This document shows positions 17,840 to 26,485 of a stretch of DNA of 58,558 bases, in pieces. Position numbers and translations under genes: made by a program. Positions within the stretch are counted from its first letter, which is position 1. Every line of letters starts with the position of its first letter. Under the pieces are notes generated by a model. That model did no database searches, was not told the origin of the DNA, and saw only the letters and a list, made by a program, of their open reading frames with translations. Source of the DNA: Hyphomicrobiales bacterium (lineage in GTDB: Bacteria > Pseudomonadota > Alphaproteobacteria > Rhizobiales > Aestuariivirgaceae); the NCBI GenBank assembly GCA_025359045.1, contig JANYHN010000034.1, positions 1 to 58,558 on the forward strand, in the 5' to 3' direction.

Positions 17840-17880
17840 GATTTTTTCCTTGCTGATTTCGTCAAAAGCCAGATGGAATC
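17836..17880 (-). pseudogene. Possible last 14 codons of a RelE/HigB-type toxin
   Basis: Just upstream of the antitoxin fragment the minus strand reads DSIWLLTKSARKKS and stops with TGA overlapping the antitoxin ATG. The spacing and the WLLT.(S/Y)A pattern recall the C-terminus of HigB/RelE-type toxins, which normally precede XRE antitoxins with such an overlap. The rest of the toxin is missing, replaced by the end of the DeoR gene. The piece is too short to be certain. Confidence 0.3.
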
Positions 17881-17881
17881 C

Positions 17882-18655
17882 CTACACCGTTACCACGTCA
17901 ACAATAATCCCGCCCTTGTCCAAAGCGGCCTTCAACGCGACGCCGGGCATGGCGTTGGTGATCAGGCGATCAAAATCATTGTAGTCGCAAACTTGGACCA
18001 GTGATGACTTTTCAAACTTTGATGAATCGGAGAGGACAACGCGGTGCTCGGCGCGTCTTAACGCCATATAAGCCAAATTCGCTTCATCCAATTCAGCATC
18101 CATCGGCCCGAGCTGCACGTCAATTGCCCCAACCGAGATAAATGCGTATTTTACCTTGAACCACGAGAAAAATTCGACAGCGGTATCACCGAAGGATGCG
18201 CCGTTGTCGCCCTTCAATGCGCCGCCGGCCATATAGACTTTATTTCCATTCACAAGCGCCAAGTTGCGCGCGATATAGGACGAATTCGTGACAATGGTGA
18301 GGTTGCGCTTGGCTCGCAGTTCTTGCGCGAAGATGCTGGTTGTTGTGCCTGTGTCGATCATCATGCTGTCGCCATCTTGCACAAGCTGGCACGCAAACTT
18401 AGCAATGGCGCGTTTTGCGTCAGCATTTTCGCGCAGGCGGCGTTCAAACGGGGCTTCACCTCCAAGATTTGGAAGCGCTAGTTCACCGTGAAGTTTAAGG
18501 ATAGATCCGTCAGCTACCAATATTTTGGCATCACGCCTGATGGTTTCGTCAGAGACTCGGAGCTCGGTTGCAAGCTGAATGATCGTCGCTCTGCCATGGT
18601 CACGTATGAAGTTGAGTATTTCCGTCTGCCTTTTTGAGGTTTTGTGGCTTTCCAT
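17882..18655 (-). CDS. DeoR/GlpR-family transcriptional regulator
   Basis: The 257-residue protein has an N-terminal DeoR helix-turn-helix (RQTEILNFIRDHGRATIIQL, then SDETIRRDAKIL, about residues 9-47) and the C-terminal DeoRC sugar-phosphate-sensing domain with DGDSMMIDTGTTTSIFAQEL near 93-112 and the conserved SDSSKFE near 208. DeoR regulators usually repress sugar or polyol catabolic genes and are released by a phosphorylated intermediate. It is divergent from the phosphotransferase/demethylase operon at 18991-22319 and could control it; two ATCTCAAC direct repeats in the shared 335-bp gap are possible sites. No strong ribosome site precedes the ATG at 18655. Confidence 0.9.
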   Translation of the reverse strand: MESHKTSKRQTEILNFIRDHGRATIIQLATELRVSDETIRRDAKILVADGSILKLHGELALPNLGGEAPFERRLRENADAKRAIAKFACQLVQDGDSMMIDTGTTTSIFAQELRAKRNLTIVTNSSYIARNLALVNGNKVYMAGGALKGDNGASFGDTAVEFFSWFKVKYAFISVGAIDVQLGPMDAELDEANLAYMALRRAEHRVVLSDSSKFEKSSLVQVCDYNDFDRLITNAMPGVALKAALDKGGIIVDVVTV

Positions 18656-18747
18656 GTGTTTTGTGACAAATTGTCTCGCGTTGTCTTGTTGAATTCCAAT
18701 ATAAATAACACAAATTGATCATATCTCAACATAAATCCACAATCTGT

Positions 18748-18776
18748 TTGACTCGGTGCGATTTTTGCGCAATTTT
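18748..18776 (+). promoter_or_regulatory. Candidate promoter of the phosphotransferase/demethylase operon
   Basis: TTGACT (18748-18753), a 17-base spacer and AATTTT (18771-18776) form a moderate sigma-70-like promoter on the plus strand. It predicts a transcript start near 18783 and a leader of about 208 nt before the ATG at 18991. ATCTCAAC occurs both upstream (18723-18730) and just downstream (18783-18790), which may be regulator sites. Confidence 0.35.
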
Positions 18777-18823
18777 AGGTACATCTCAACCGAGTGCGGT
18801 TAGGATAATCAAAAGGCTGCCAT

Positions 18824-18874
18824 CCCCGCTTCCTGCACGGGGGTCGGTCTAGGTCATGTAACTGCCCCCGGTGC
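18824..18874 (+). promoter_or_regulatory. Mutually exclusive hairpins in the operon leader
   Basis: Two stems compete for the same G-run. Stem 1 pairs CCCCG (18824-18828) with CGGGG (18838-18842). Stem 2 pairs GCACGGGGG (18835-18843) with CCCCCGGTGC (18865-18874), nine pairs with one bulged G and a 21-base loop. Only one can form at a time, the arrangement of attenuators and riboswitch expression platforms. It lies about 115 nt before the phosphotransferase start codon. I do not recognise a known riboswitch class. Confidence 0.4.
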
Positions 18875-18990
18875 ATGATTTGGTGACTGCTGATACTTTG
18901 GCGATGGCAGCTGATTTGATTTTGAAGGTTTTTCAGGCGCTTTGATTGGCTCTAGCTTGGTGCCCGTAGAGCGCTTCTTTGGAGCTATTG

Positions 18991-19875
18991 ATGACGGTTG
19001 CAGAAGCGCGGGTGAGGGGGCTTGCCATTTGGAAAGACCTGAAAACTCTTCAACCGTTAAAAGGTGGCGTCAGCAATGCCAGCTTTACCGTTCAAGATAT
19101 GTCCGGAAAATTTGTGGCGCGCGTCGGTGAAGATTATCCATTTCATCAAGTTTCGCGTGATCGAGAAGCGATAGCCACGCATGCCGCGTTTGAGGTGGGC
19201 CTTTCTCCCGAAGTGATTCACATTGAAAATGGTTTGATGGTTGTGCGTCACATTGATGCCCGCACGTATGAAGAATCAGATGTGCGCGCAAACAGAGAAG
19301 CTTGCGTCGAAATGATCATACGATGCCACCGCGATATGGGCAAGCGCGTGGGGGGGCAGGGTGCCATTTTCTGGGTCTTCCAAATTTTGCGTGATTATGC
19401 CGCCACACTTCATTCTGCTGGACACACACGCGCTTTAGAAATTCCAAGATGGCTGGGTATCATTGACCGCTTAGAGGCGGTGCAAATTCCGATGCCGATT
19501 ATTTTTGGTCATCATGATTTGTTACCCACAAATTTTATGGATGATGGAAAAAGGCTTTGGCTGATTGATTGGGAATATGGCGCGTTTGGAACGGCGATGT
19601 TTGATCTTGCCAATATTGCCGCTGCAAATTCTTTCGATGAAAATTTAGAAAGCCAAATGCTTCTGCAATATTTTGGCCACACACCTGATCTTGCAACTTT
19701 GCGGGCCTATTATGCCATGCAAGTTGCCGCCGCTTTACGCGAAGCGATGTGGGGCATGGTCTCTGAGCTTTATCTCAAAGCGCCGGGTGTGGATTATGTG
19801 GCTTATGCTGCGGAATATCTGGGGCGCTTTGACGCTATTTTCAAAAATTATGAAACAAGGTTTGAATCTTTATGA
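18991..19875 (+). CDS. Choline/ethanolamine-kinase-like phosphotransferase
   Basis: The ATG at 18991 follows GGAG at 6 bases and gives 294 residues. The aminoglycoside-phosphotransferase/choline kinase fold is clear: the nucleotide-binding loop KGGVSNASF (24-32), the catalytic loop GHHDLLPTNFM (173-183, base Asp176) and the metal-binding LIDWEYG (191-197, Asp193). The substrate is probably a small alcohol such as choline, ethanolamine, or a sugar-like compound. Its last codons overlap the start of a dimethylglycine-dehydrogenase-like gene (ATGA), so the two are made together, which points to N-methylated amine metabolism. A run of seven G residues (19350-19356) lies inside the gene. Confidence 0.85.
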   Translation: MTVAEARVRGLAIWKDLKTLQPLKGGVSNASFTVQDMSGKFVARVGEDYPFHQVSRDREAIATHAAFEVGLSPEVIHIENGLMVVRHIDARTYEESDVRANREACVEMIIRCHRDMGKRVGGQGAIFWVFQILRDYAATLHSAGHTRALEIPRWLGIIDRLEAVQIPMPIIFGHHDLLPTNFMDDGKRLWLIDWEYGAFGTAMFDLANIAAANSFDENLESQMLLQYFGHTPDLATLRAYYAMQVAAALREAMWGMVSELYLKAPGVDYVAYAAEYLGRFDAIFKNYETRFESL

Positions 19876-22319
19876 CTGATACTTTTCCGACCCATGCCGA
19901 TATTGTCGTGATAGGGGGGGGAATCATAGGCTGTTCTACGGCCTATCATCTGGCGCGCGACCACAAAGCCAATGTTGTTGTTCTCGAACAGAATAAAATT
20001 ACTTCAGGCTCTACATGGCATGCCGCTGGTTTGGTGGGGCAACTGCGATCGTCGGCCTCGATCACCCAGGTTTTGAAATATTCAGTTGAACTCTATAAAA
20101 ATCTCGAAAAAGAAACTGGCTTGCAGACAGGTTGGAAAATGACTGGTTGTTTACGCCTTGCCACGAACAAGGATCGGTGGACCGAATATCAGCGCCTCGC
20201 CACAACGGCGCAGAGCTTTGGCATGGAAATGAATTTGCTTTCTCCTACCGAGGTGAAAAAGATGTTTCCGCTTCTTGAAACAAAAGATTTGGTAGGTGCC
20301 TCATATTTACCAACTGACGGACAGGCTTCACCATCTGACATTACGCAATCGCTGGCCAAGGGCGCGCGCATGCATGGTGCTAAATTCTATGAAGGTGCGC
20401 AGGTTACAGGCTTTGATATTGTTGAGGGCCGCGTGATTGCTGTGAAAACAAATCTTGGTTCCATCACCTGTTCACGCGTCGTTAATTGTGGAGGCATGTG
20501 GGCGCGGCAGATTGGAGCAATGGCTGGTGTAAATGTTCCGCTACAACCCGTGAAGCACCAATATGTCATTACTGAAAAAATCGAAGGGCTTGCCAGTGAT
20601 GCGCCGACGATTCGTGATCCTGATTTGCGCACTTATTTTAAAGAAGAAGTGGGCGGGCTGATGTTTGGTGGCTATGAGCCCAATCCCAAGACCTGGGTGC
20701 AAGAAGACGTTCCGGCAAATTTTGAATTTCAATTGTTTGATGATGATTTTGACCACTTCGAGCAACATATGGGCAATGCATTGCTGCGCATTCCGGCTTT
20801 GGAAAAAACTGGAATCAAAAAAATGATCAATGGGCCTGAAAGCTTTACACCCGATGGCAATTTTATTTTAGGTGCAGCGCCGGAGTTGAAGAATTTTTAT
20901 GTCGGTGCTGGCTTCAATGCATTTGGCATTGCCGCTGGTGGTGGTGCTGGTTGGGTGTTGGCCGACTGGGTGATGAAGGGTGAAGCGCCGACAGATTTGT
21001 GGAGCGTTGATATTCGGCGTTTTGCGTCGATGCATAAAGACCGCGCTTGGGTTAATGAGCGCACGCTTGAAGCTTATGGCAAGCATTACACCGTGGCATT
21101 TCCGTTTGAGGAATATGTTTCAGCACGGCCACGTCTCAAATCACCACTTTATGAAACACTGAAAAAAAAGGGTGCAAGTTTTGGTTCAAAGTTGGGTTGG
21201 GAACGGCCTAATTGGTATGCTGCTGTGGGCGCGCCCGCCGAAGATGTTTATAGAATGGGCCGCCAAAATTGGTTTGCCAGTGTTGGTGCAGAGCATAAAG
21301 CCGTTCGTGAAACAGCGGGGCTGTTTGATCAATCATCTTTTGCCAAATTTGAAATGAAGGGGCCGGACGCTGAAGCGGTTCTGAATTATGTTTGTGCCAA
21401 CAAAATTCCTGCAGAGCCGGGACGGCTGGTTTATACACAATTGCTCAATCAACGCGGCGGGATTGAATGCGATCTTACCGTTGCAAGATTGTCTGAGGAT
21501 CATTTTTATATCGTTACTGGAACGGGTTTTCGTACGCATGACTTCCATTGGATTGCTGATCATATTCCGCAGGATGCGAAGTTGCGATTTGTGGATGTGA
21601 CCGAACATTTTGGAACATTGTCTTTGATGGGGCCATTGTCGCGCGAAATTTTACAGAAGACGACCTATGGCGATATTTCGGCAAAGGGGTTTAAATTTGG
21701 TGATGCAAAGACCATCGGCCTCAAAGGCCATCCGGTGCGAGCTTTACGTGTGACCTATGTGGGCGAGCTTGGTTATGAATTGCATGTGCCGATTTATGCT
21801 TTGGCAGATGTTTATATGGCTTTGATGCGGGCTGGTGAACCAATGGGGTTAAAGCTGGCTGGCTACCGGGCCATTGAATCGCTGAGGCTTGAAAAAGGTT
21901 ACCGTGCCTGGGGTGCTGATATTACGCCCAATGATACGCCGCTTGAAGCGGGGCTTGGATGGGCGGTGAAATTGAAGAGTGGCTCCGATTTTATAGGGCG
22001 CGCCGCATTGGACGCCAAGAAAAACAAGCCACTTCAGAAAATGCTGGTGGGTTTTACGACCGAGCGCGAAGATGTTGTATTGCTTGGACGCGAAACGATT
22101 TTGCGCGATGGCAAGTTTGCGGGGTATCTGACTTCGGGTGGCTTTGGCTACACGTTAGCTAAGCCGATTGGATATGGCTATGTACGAAATACCGATGGTG
22201 TTTCAGATGATTATGTGATGACGGGGAGTTATGAATTGGTGGTGGCGCAAGAAAAAGTTAAGGCCATGCCACATTTAAAGCCACTTTATGACTCTTCCAA
22301 TGAGCGTATCAAAGCTTAA
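19872..22319 (+). CDS. Dimethylglycine/sarcosine dehydrogenase-like FAD and folate enzyme
   Basis: The 815-residue protein has the two-part build of mitochondrial-type DMGDH/SARDH: an N-terminal DAO-type FAD domain (VIGGGIIGCSTAYHLA at about 13-28; STWHAAG near 48, whose histidine is the usual covalent FAD ligand) and a C-terminal folate-binding GcvT domain (from about 430; GELGYELHVP near 636, and ESLRLEKGYRAWGADI near 674). It should oxidatively demethylate an N-methyl or N-alkyl amino acid and pass the one-carbon unit to tetrahydrofolate. The gene is coupled to the phosphotransferase upstream. An eight-G run (19914-19921) encodes the FAD loop glycines. Its 3' end overlaps the convergent DUF1615 gene by 11 bp. 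Confidence 0.9.
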   Translation: MTDTFPTHADIVVIGGGIIGCSTAYHLARDHKANVVVLEQNKITSGSTWHAAGLVGQLRSSASITQVLKYSVELYKNLEKETGLQTGWKMTGCLRLATNKDRWTEYQRLATTAQSFGMEMNLLSPTEVKKMFPLLETKDLVGASYLPTDGQASPSDITQSLAKGARMHGAKFYEGAQVTGFDIVEGRVIAVKTNLGSITCSRVVNCGGMWARQIGAMAGVNVPLQPVKHQYVITEKIEGLASDAPTIRDPDLRTYFKEEVGGLMFGGYEPNPKTWVQEDVPANFEFQLFDDDFDHFEQHMGNALLRIPALEKTGIKKMINGPESFTPDGNFILGAAPELKNFYVGAGFNAFGIAAGGGAGWVLADWVMKGEAPTDLWSVDIRRFASMHKDRAWVNERTLEAYGKHYTVAFPFEEYVSARPRLKSPLYETLKKKGASFGSKLGWERPNWYAAVGAPAEDVYRMGRQNWFASVGAEHKAVRETAGLFDQSSFAKFEMKGPDAEAVLNYVCANKIPAEPGRLVYTQLLNQRGGIECDLTVARLSEDHFYIVTGTGFRTHDFHWIADHIPQDAKLRFVDVTEHFGTLSLMGPLSREILQKTTYGDISAKGFKFGDAKTIGLKGHPVRALRVTYVGELGYELHVPIYALADVYMALMRAGEPMGLKLAGYRAIESLRLEKGYRAWGADITPNDTPLEAGLGWAVKLKSGSDFIGRAALDAKKNKPLQKMLVGFTTEREDVVLLGRETILRDGKFAGYLTSGGFGYTLAKPIGYGYVRNTDGVSDDYVMTGSYELVVAQEKVKAMPHLKPLYDSSNERIKA

Positions 22320-23445
22320 GCGCAACACAGCTTTTATATCTGCGGTCAACACTCTCGGCAAAATTCTGCGTGGTCATATGGCGGCGGATTTTGGGGCTGT
22401 TGAGTTCGATGGATGGGACCACGGCAAAGGCTACGGGTTGCTTGATGCTGCGGCCATACAGATCGCGTAACTGGAGGTAGGTTTGCGTCGCCGGAAATTC
22501 GGCAGATTTTTCCTTAAGCAAATCGGCCCGCAGTTTTTTATCATCAATGCCAAGATTGAATGTCTTGATCACCGCGCGCAATGCTGCTTCTGTGTTGCTG
22601 ACTTTGGTTAAAACTTGTTGATTTTTATCATAGAGCAACAAGTCACCATCGGTTGCCAGTTTGATTTTACTCAGTGTACTGATGATTTTCTGGAAGGCGG
22701 CGTTGCGGCTGGCATAGCGGCCCGCATTATAATCAGCAAAGCGATAGATTTTGCGGTTGTAACCTGAGTCATATCCCAGCAATTGCATCACGCCATAATG
22801 CATGCCGCCATGCCTCGTGTAGAGATCATCGTGCACTGCATAAACATCTGCCAAATTCATGGGTAAATAACGTCCTTGGCGGGCTTTGGCCAAGGCAAAG
22901 CGCACCGAGACCTGCATTGAGCCAATGGTGTTGATGTCGTTGCGGTCTTCAATCATTTGATTGAGTAGGCCGCTTTGCACGAGCAGCGAAAGGCTAGAAC
23001 GCTTGCCGGCATCATCGACGATGGAACGATAGGTCATATCCAGATCACGCTCGGTCTTGGCAGCGCGGATGCGCGCCATATAGCTTTCTCCAAGGCTAGG
23101 CGATGTCTCCAGAAAATTGAGGGCCACGCGGCCAAGAATGGGGATGCGGCCTAGTTTTGTTTGCAAGGTTTTTTCGGCGAGGCTGCCTAGGCCAGGCACA
23201 GAAGGATCGGCCACGAAGCCAGATTCCTGAGAGATCACAGCGATTGCAGAGCAGATGTTTTCACGGCTGGCTGGCAGGGACTCGGTTCGTAACACATCGA
23301 GCAAATCAATGGCCCAACCTTGTGGGTCAACCACATTTGGCCGGGCGTTGCGTATGAGCTTGGTGGTGTCCGCAATCGAGGCTTCTTCAGCATGGGCGAA
23401 GATGGTGCTGGCCAAAAGAGTTATGAGAACCGCAAATCGTTTCAT
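22309..23445 (-). CDS. DUF1615-like exported protein
   Basis: The ATG at 23445 starts 378 residues with a clear signal peptide (MKRFAVLITLLASTIFAHAEE). The body matches what I remember of the DUF1615 family: DPQGWAIDLLDVL, ISQESGFVADPSVPGLG, MQVSVRFALAKARQ, and GVMQLLGYDSGYNRKIYRFADYNAGRYASRNAAF. The 'SQESGF...DYNAG.Y..RN' arrangement resembles the cleft of lytic transglycosylase-like folds, so a peptidoglycan role is possible but unproven. Many relatives are lipoproteins; this one shows no lipobox. It is divergent from kynureninase (85-bp gap) and its 3' end overlaps the DMGDH-like gene. Confidence 0.8.
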   Translation of the reverse strand: MKRFAVLITLLASTIFAHAEEASIADTTKLIRNARPNVVDPQGWAIDLLDVLRTESLPASRENICSAIAVISQESGFVADPSVPGLGSLAEKTLQTKLGRIPILGRVALNFLETSPSLGESYMARIRAAKTERDLDMTYRSIVDDAGKRSSLSLLVQSGLLNQMIEDRNDINTIGSMQVSVRFALAKARQGRYLPMNLADVYAVHDDLYTRHGGMHYGVMQLLGYDSGYNRKIYRFADYNAGRYASRNAAFQKIISTLSKIKLATDGDLLLYDKNQQVLTKVSNTEAALRAVIKTFNLGIDDKKLRADLLKEKSAEFPATQTYLQLRDLYGRSIKQPVAFAVVPSIELNSPKIRRHMTTQNFAESVDRRYKSCVALKL

Positions 23446-23530
23446 AACGTCGGTTTTAGCGAGATTTGTGGCCAATTTATATTGCTTCGTTTGCGGTGCT
23501 GCGATACGCCAGTTTATAGAGGAGAAATTG

Positions 23531-24766
23531 ATGTTTACGAAAGCCGATGCTTTGAAACTTGACGCAGATGACATGCTGAAACACAAGCGCGCTGAATTCT
23601 CAATCCCTGAAGGCATGATTTATCTTGATGGCAATTCGCTCGGGGTTTTGCCAAAGGCTGCGGTGGCGCGGGTGAAGCACGCGGTTGATGTGGAATGGGG
23701 TGTTGATCTAATTACCTCGTGGAACAAGCATGGATGGTTTCAAAAGCCCTTGGTGATTGGCAATAAGATCGCGAGGTTGATTGGTGCACCGAAAGACAGC
23801 GTGATCGTTGCGGATTCAATTTCGATCAACATGTTTAAAGTTCTCAGTGCCGCACTGGCTAAAAATCCATCGCGTAAAGTGATCGTGTCTGACTCAGGAA
23901 ATTTTCCAAGCGATCTTTATGTGGCCCAAGGTTTAAGCGGCTTCTTGAATGATGGGCACACCTTGCGCGTGGTGGAACCAGAGGCGGTGATGGATGCAAT
24001 CACCGAGGACGTGGCAGTGGTGATGTTGACGGAAACGGATTATCGCAGCGCGCGCCGCCATGACATGAAAGCAGTGACGGATAAGGCACATGCAATGGGT
24101 GCTTTGATAATTTGGGATTTGGCCCATTCTGCGGGAGCCGTGCCCGGACGCTTAGAAGAGGTGAATGCCGATTTCGCTGTTGGTTGCACCTATAAATATT
24201 TGAACGGCGGCCCCGGTTCTCCCGCTTTTATTTTTGTGCATCCGCGTTTGCAAAACGAAGTGATGCCCGCATTGGTGGGTTGGTGGGGTCATGCGGCACC
24301 TTTTGCTTTTGCGCCAGAGTTTGAAGTGGCATCAGGCATCATCCGCATGCAATGCGGGACGCAACCGATGCTATCGATGCAAGCACTCGATGCGGCGATA
24401 GATGTGTGGGCCGATGTGGAGATGGTTGATGTTTATGCCAAGGCGCAAAAAATGTGTGCGCTGTTTACGGAGTTGGCCGAGGCGCGGTGTGGTGCTCATG
24501 GTGTTACGCTCTATGGCTCACGCGATTTTGCTCATCGCGGCAGCCATGTCTGTCTGCGCCATGCGCAAGCCTATGCCATCATGCAAGCCCTCATTTCGCG
24601 CCGGGTGATCGGCGACTTCCGCGCCCCCGATATGATGCGCTTTGGATTTGCGCCTTTGTATAACTCATACACAGATGTGTGGGATGCGGTGGAGGTGCTG
24701 CGCGAGGTGTTGGATGAGCGGTTGTGGGACGTGCAGCAGTTTCGGGAGCGGAAGGCGGTGACGTGA
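23531..24766 (+). CDS. kynU: Kynureninase
   Basis: The ATG at 23531 has GAGGAG upstream; the long open frame before it overlaps the neighbouring gene and is not coding. The 411-residue PLP enzyme shows YLDGNSLGVLP (31-41), WDLAHSAGAVPG (195-206) and the PLP lysine Lys222 in GCTYKYLNGGPGSPAF, all kynureninase hallmarks. It hydrolyses L-kynurenine to anthranilate and alanine in tryptophan breakdown. No tryptophan dioxygenase or formamidase gene lies nearby, so the rest of the pathway must be elsewhere. A GC-rich hairpin follows the gene before the convergent hydantoinase operon. Confidence 0.93.
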   Translation: MFTKADALKLDADDMLKHKRAEFSIPEGMIYLDGNSLGVLPKAAVARVKHAVDVEWGVDLITSWNKHGWFQKPLVIGNKIARLIGAPKDSVIVADSISINMFKVLSAALAKNPSRKVIVSDSGNFPSDLYVAQGLSGFLNDGHTLRVVEPEAVMDAITEDVAVVMLTETDYRSARRHDMKAVTDKAHAMGALIIWDLAHSAGAVPGRLEEVNADFAVGCTYKYLNGGPGSPAFIFVHPRLQNEVMPALVGWWGHAAPFAFAPEFEVASGIIRMQCGTQPMLSMQALDAAIDVWADVEMVDVYAKAQKMCALFTELAEARCGAHGVTLYGSRDFAHRGSHVCLRHAQAYAIMQALISRRVIGDFRAPDMMRFGFAPLYNSYTDVWDAVEVLREVLDERLWDVQQFRERKAVT

Positions 24767-24826
24767 GAATTTCTCAAGTAATACACTTCCCCTCACCTAT
24801 CCCATTGCTCCGCAACGGGCCCCTTT

Positions 24827-24849
24827 CCTCTCCCGCTTTGCGGTAGAGG
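24827..24849. terminator. Hairpin between convergent kynU and hyuB
   Basis: CCTCTCCCGC and GCGGTAGAGG form a nine-pair stem with one mismatch and a TTT loop. It lies between two convergent genes and resembles the short CTCTCCCGC...GCGGGAGAGG palindromes common in proteobacteria. No T-run follows on either strand, so bidirectional termination is plausible but not certain. Confidence 0.45.
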
Positions 24850-24853
24850 ACGA

Positions 24854-26485
24854 TCAGATAATTTCCGCTTTCTTATCCGCCTCAACCAACTCCACACGCC
24901 GCTTGTTTGCATCGCCGAAGCCGCCGCCGCCGGGGAGGTCTAGGATTAGGCTGTCGCCTTTGGGGACGAGGTGGATGCCTTTGTCGGGTAGTGCTGCACC
25001 GCTGCCTAATCTTGCCGCGCCAAGCGAACCTGGTTTGCCGCCGTCTCGGCCTTGGGCTGGGTGTTTGATGCGGTCGAAGGTGGCGGCGCTGATGGTGAAG
25101 GGGGCAGCTTCACGGTTGCGGATTTCGAATCTTTGCGAAAGTCCACCGCGATATTCGCCTTCACCGCCACTGCCCTTCAAGAATTGTTTTTCTTTAAACC
25201 AGAGTGGGCATTGGCTTTCGGTGATCTCGACGGGGATGCCGCCGATGCCTGAGGGGAAAGCCATTGTGGAGAGGCCGTCTTTGCCGGGCCTGCCGCCGAT
25301 GCCACCGAGGCCTATTGCCAGCACGCCAAAATCACTCGTGCCGTCCAACGCAGCGCGCGCCACGCGGCCATGGGCGGAATTGAGAGAGATCATCCAAATG
25401 CTGCCTGCGGATTCTGCCTGGACTTTTCCGGGCAGCGCCTGCGCCAAGCAACCAAACACAGCATCGGCCAACATTTGCCCCGTCACATGCCGCGAGGTGA
25501 CGGGCGAGGGGCGGATGGGATCAACGATGGTATGTGGCTCGGTGATGATGTCAAAACATGAAAGCGAGCCGATATTGTTTGGCACATGAGGGGCGATGAT
25601 AGCTTTCAGTGCGAAGACAGAATAGGCCAATGAATATGTGCGTGGGGAATTGATACCATATATTGAAGCGGCAGATGTGCCTGTATAATCAACAATAATC
25701 TTGCCATTTCTGATGATGAGTCTTGCTTTGATCGTGACGGGCGCTTCATATCCATCCAGCGGCATGATGTAAGACCATTCGCCATCAGGCAAAGCCTTGA
25801 TTGCTTCGCGCGCGCCTTTCTCCGAAGTATTTAAAATGTGATCGCCCAGTTTATCAAGCGACGTCATGTTGAATTCAGTCATCATCTCCACGAGGCGGCG
25901 CGCGCCTGTATCATTAGCACTGATGAGTGAGAGCAGATCGCCTTTTACTTCAACTGGATTGCGGCTATTGGCCAAAATGATGCTGAGCAATTCATCGTTC
26001 AGCTTGCCTTGTTTGCGGATCATCAGATGCGGGATCAGCGTTCCTTCTTCGAAGCTCGAATTTGCTTTTGCCGAGAAACCCACACCACCCACATCAATCA
26101 CATGACAGGTGGATGCAAAGAAGGCGACGAGTTTTTGTTTAAGGAAAACCGGCGTCATCATCACATAGTCAAATAGATGACCAGTGCCGAGCCACGGATC
26201 ATTGGTGCAATAAACATCTCCGGGTCTCATGGTGTGTTGCGGATATTTTTCGAAGAAATGTGCAACGGCGGTAGCCATTGTGTTTACGTGGCCTGGCGTT
26301 CCGGTCATCGCTTGGGCGATCATATGGCCTTGCGTGTTGTAGACACCGGCAGAAAGATCACCAGCTTCACGTGTGATCGTGCCAAATGCTGTGCGGAGAA
26401 GTGATTGCGCCTGTTCTTCGACAACAGCGATCAAGCGGTTCCACATCACTTGGGTTTTGATGGCGTCTAATGCAGCTTTGCTCAT
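24854..26485 (-). CDS. Hydantoinase B / oxoprolinase family protein
   Basis: The 543-residue protein matches HyuB: an N-terminal VEEQAQSLLRTAFGTITREAGDLS, GDVYCTNDPWLGTGHLFD near 92-109, and the C-terminal GEGEYRGGLSQRFEIRNRE and LDLPGGGGFGD near 520. HyuB works with HyuA in an ATP-dependent opening of hydantoin or 5-oxoproline rings, or in related carboxylase-type reactions. Its start codon overlaps the hyuA stop by 4 bp, giving coupled translation. The operon lies divergent from a LacI-type regulator. Substrate (N-methylhydantoin, 5-oxoproline or other lactam) cannot be fixed from sequence alone. Confidence 0.9.
   Translation of the reverse strand: MSKAALDAIKTQVMWNRLIAVVEEQAQSLLRTAFGTITREAGDLSAGVYNTQGHMIAQAMTGTPGHVNTMATAVAHFFEKYPQHTMRPGDVYCTNDPWLGTGHLFDYVMMTPVFLKQKLVAFFASTCHVIDVGGVGFSAKANSSFEEGTLIPHLMIRKQGKLNDELLSIILANSRNPVEVKGDLLSLISANDTGARRLVEMMTEFNMTSLDKLGDHILNTSEKGAREAIKALPDGEWSYIMPLDGYEAPVTIKARLIIRNGKIIVDYTGTSAASIYGINSPRTYSLAYSVFALKAIIAPHVPNNIGSLSCFDIITEPHTIVDPIRPSPVTSRHVTGQMLADAVFGCLAQALPGKVQAESAGSIWMISLNSAHGRVARAALDGTSDFGVLAIGLGGIGGRPGKDGLSTMAFPSGIGGIPVEITESQCPLWFKEKQFLKGSGGEGEYRGGLSQRFEIRNREAAPFTISAATFDRIKHPAQGRDGGKPGSLGAARLGSGAALPDKGIHLVPKGDSLILDLPGGGGFGDANKRRVELVEADKKAEII

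Noticed and set aside
23255..23530. N-terminal extension of kynureninase
   Set aside because: It overlaps the divergent DUF1615 gene, and the ATG at 23531 has a strong ribosome site with typical kynureninase N-terminus.
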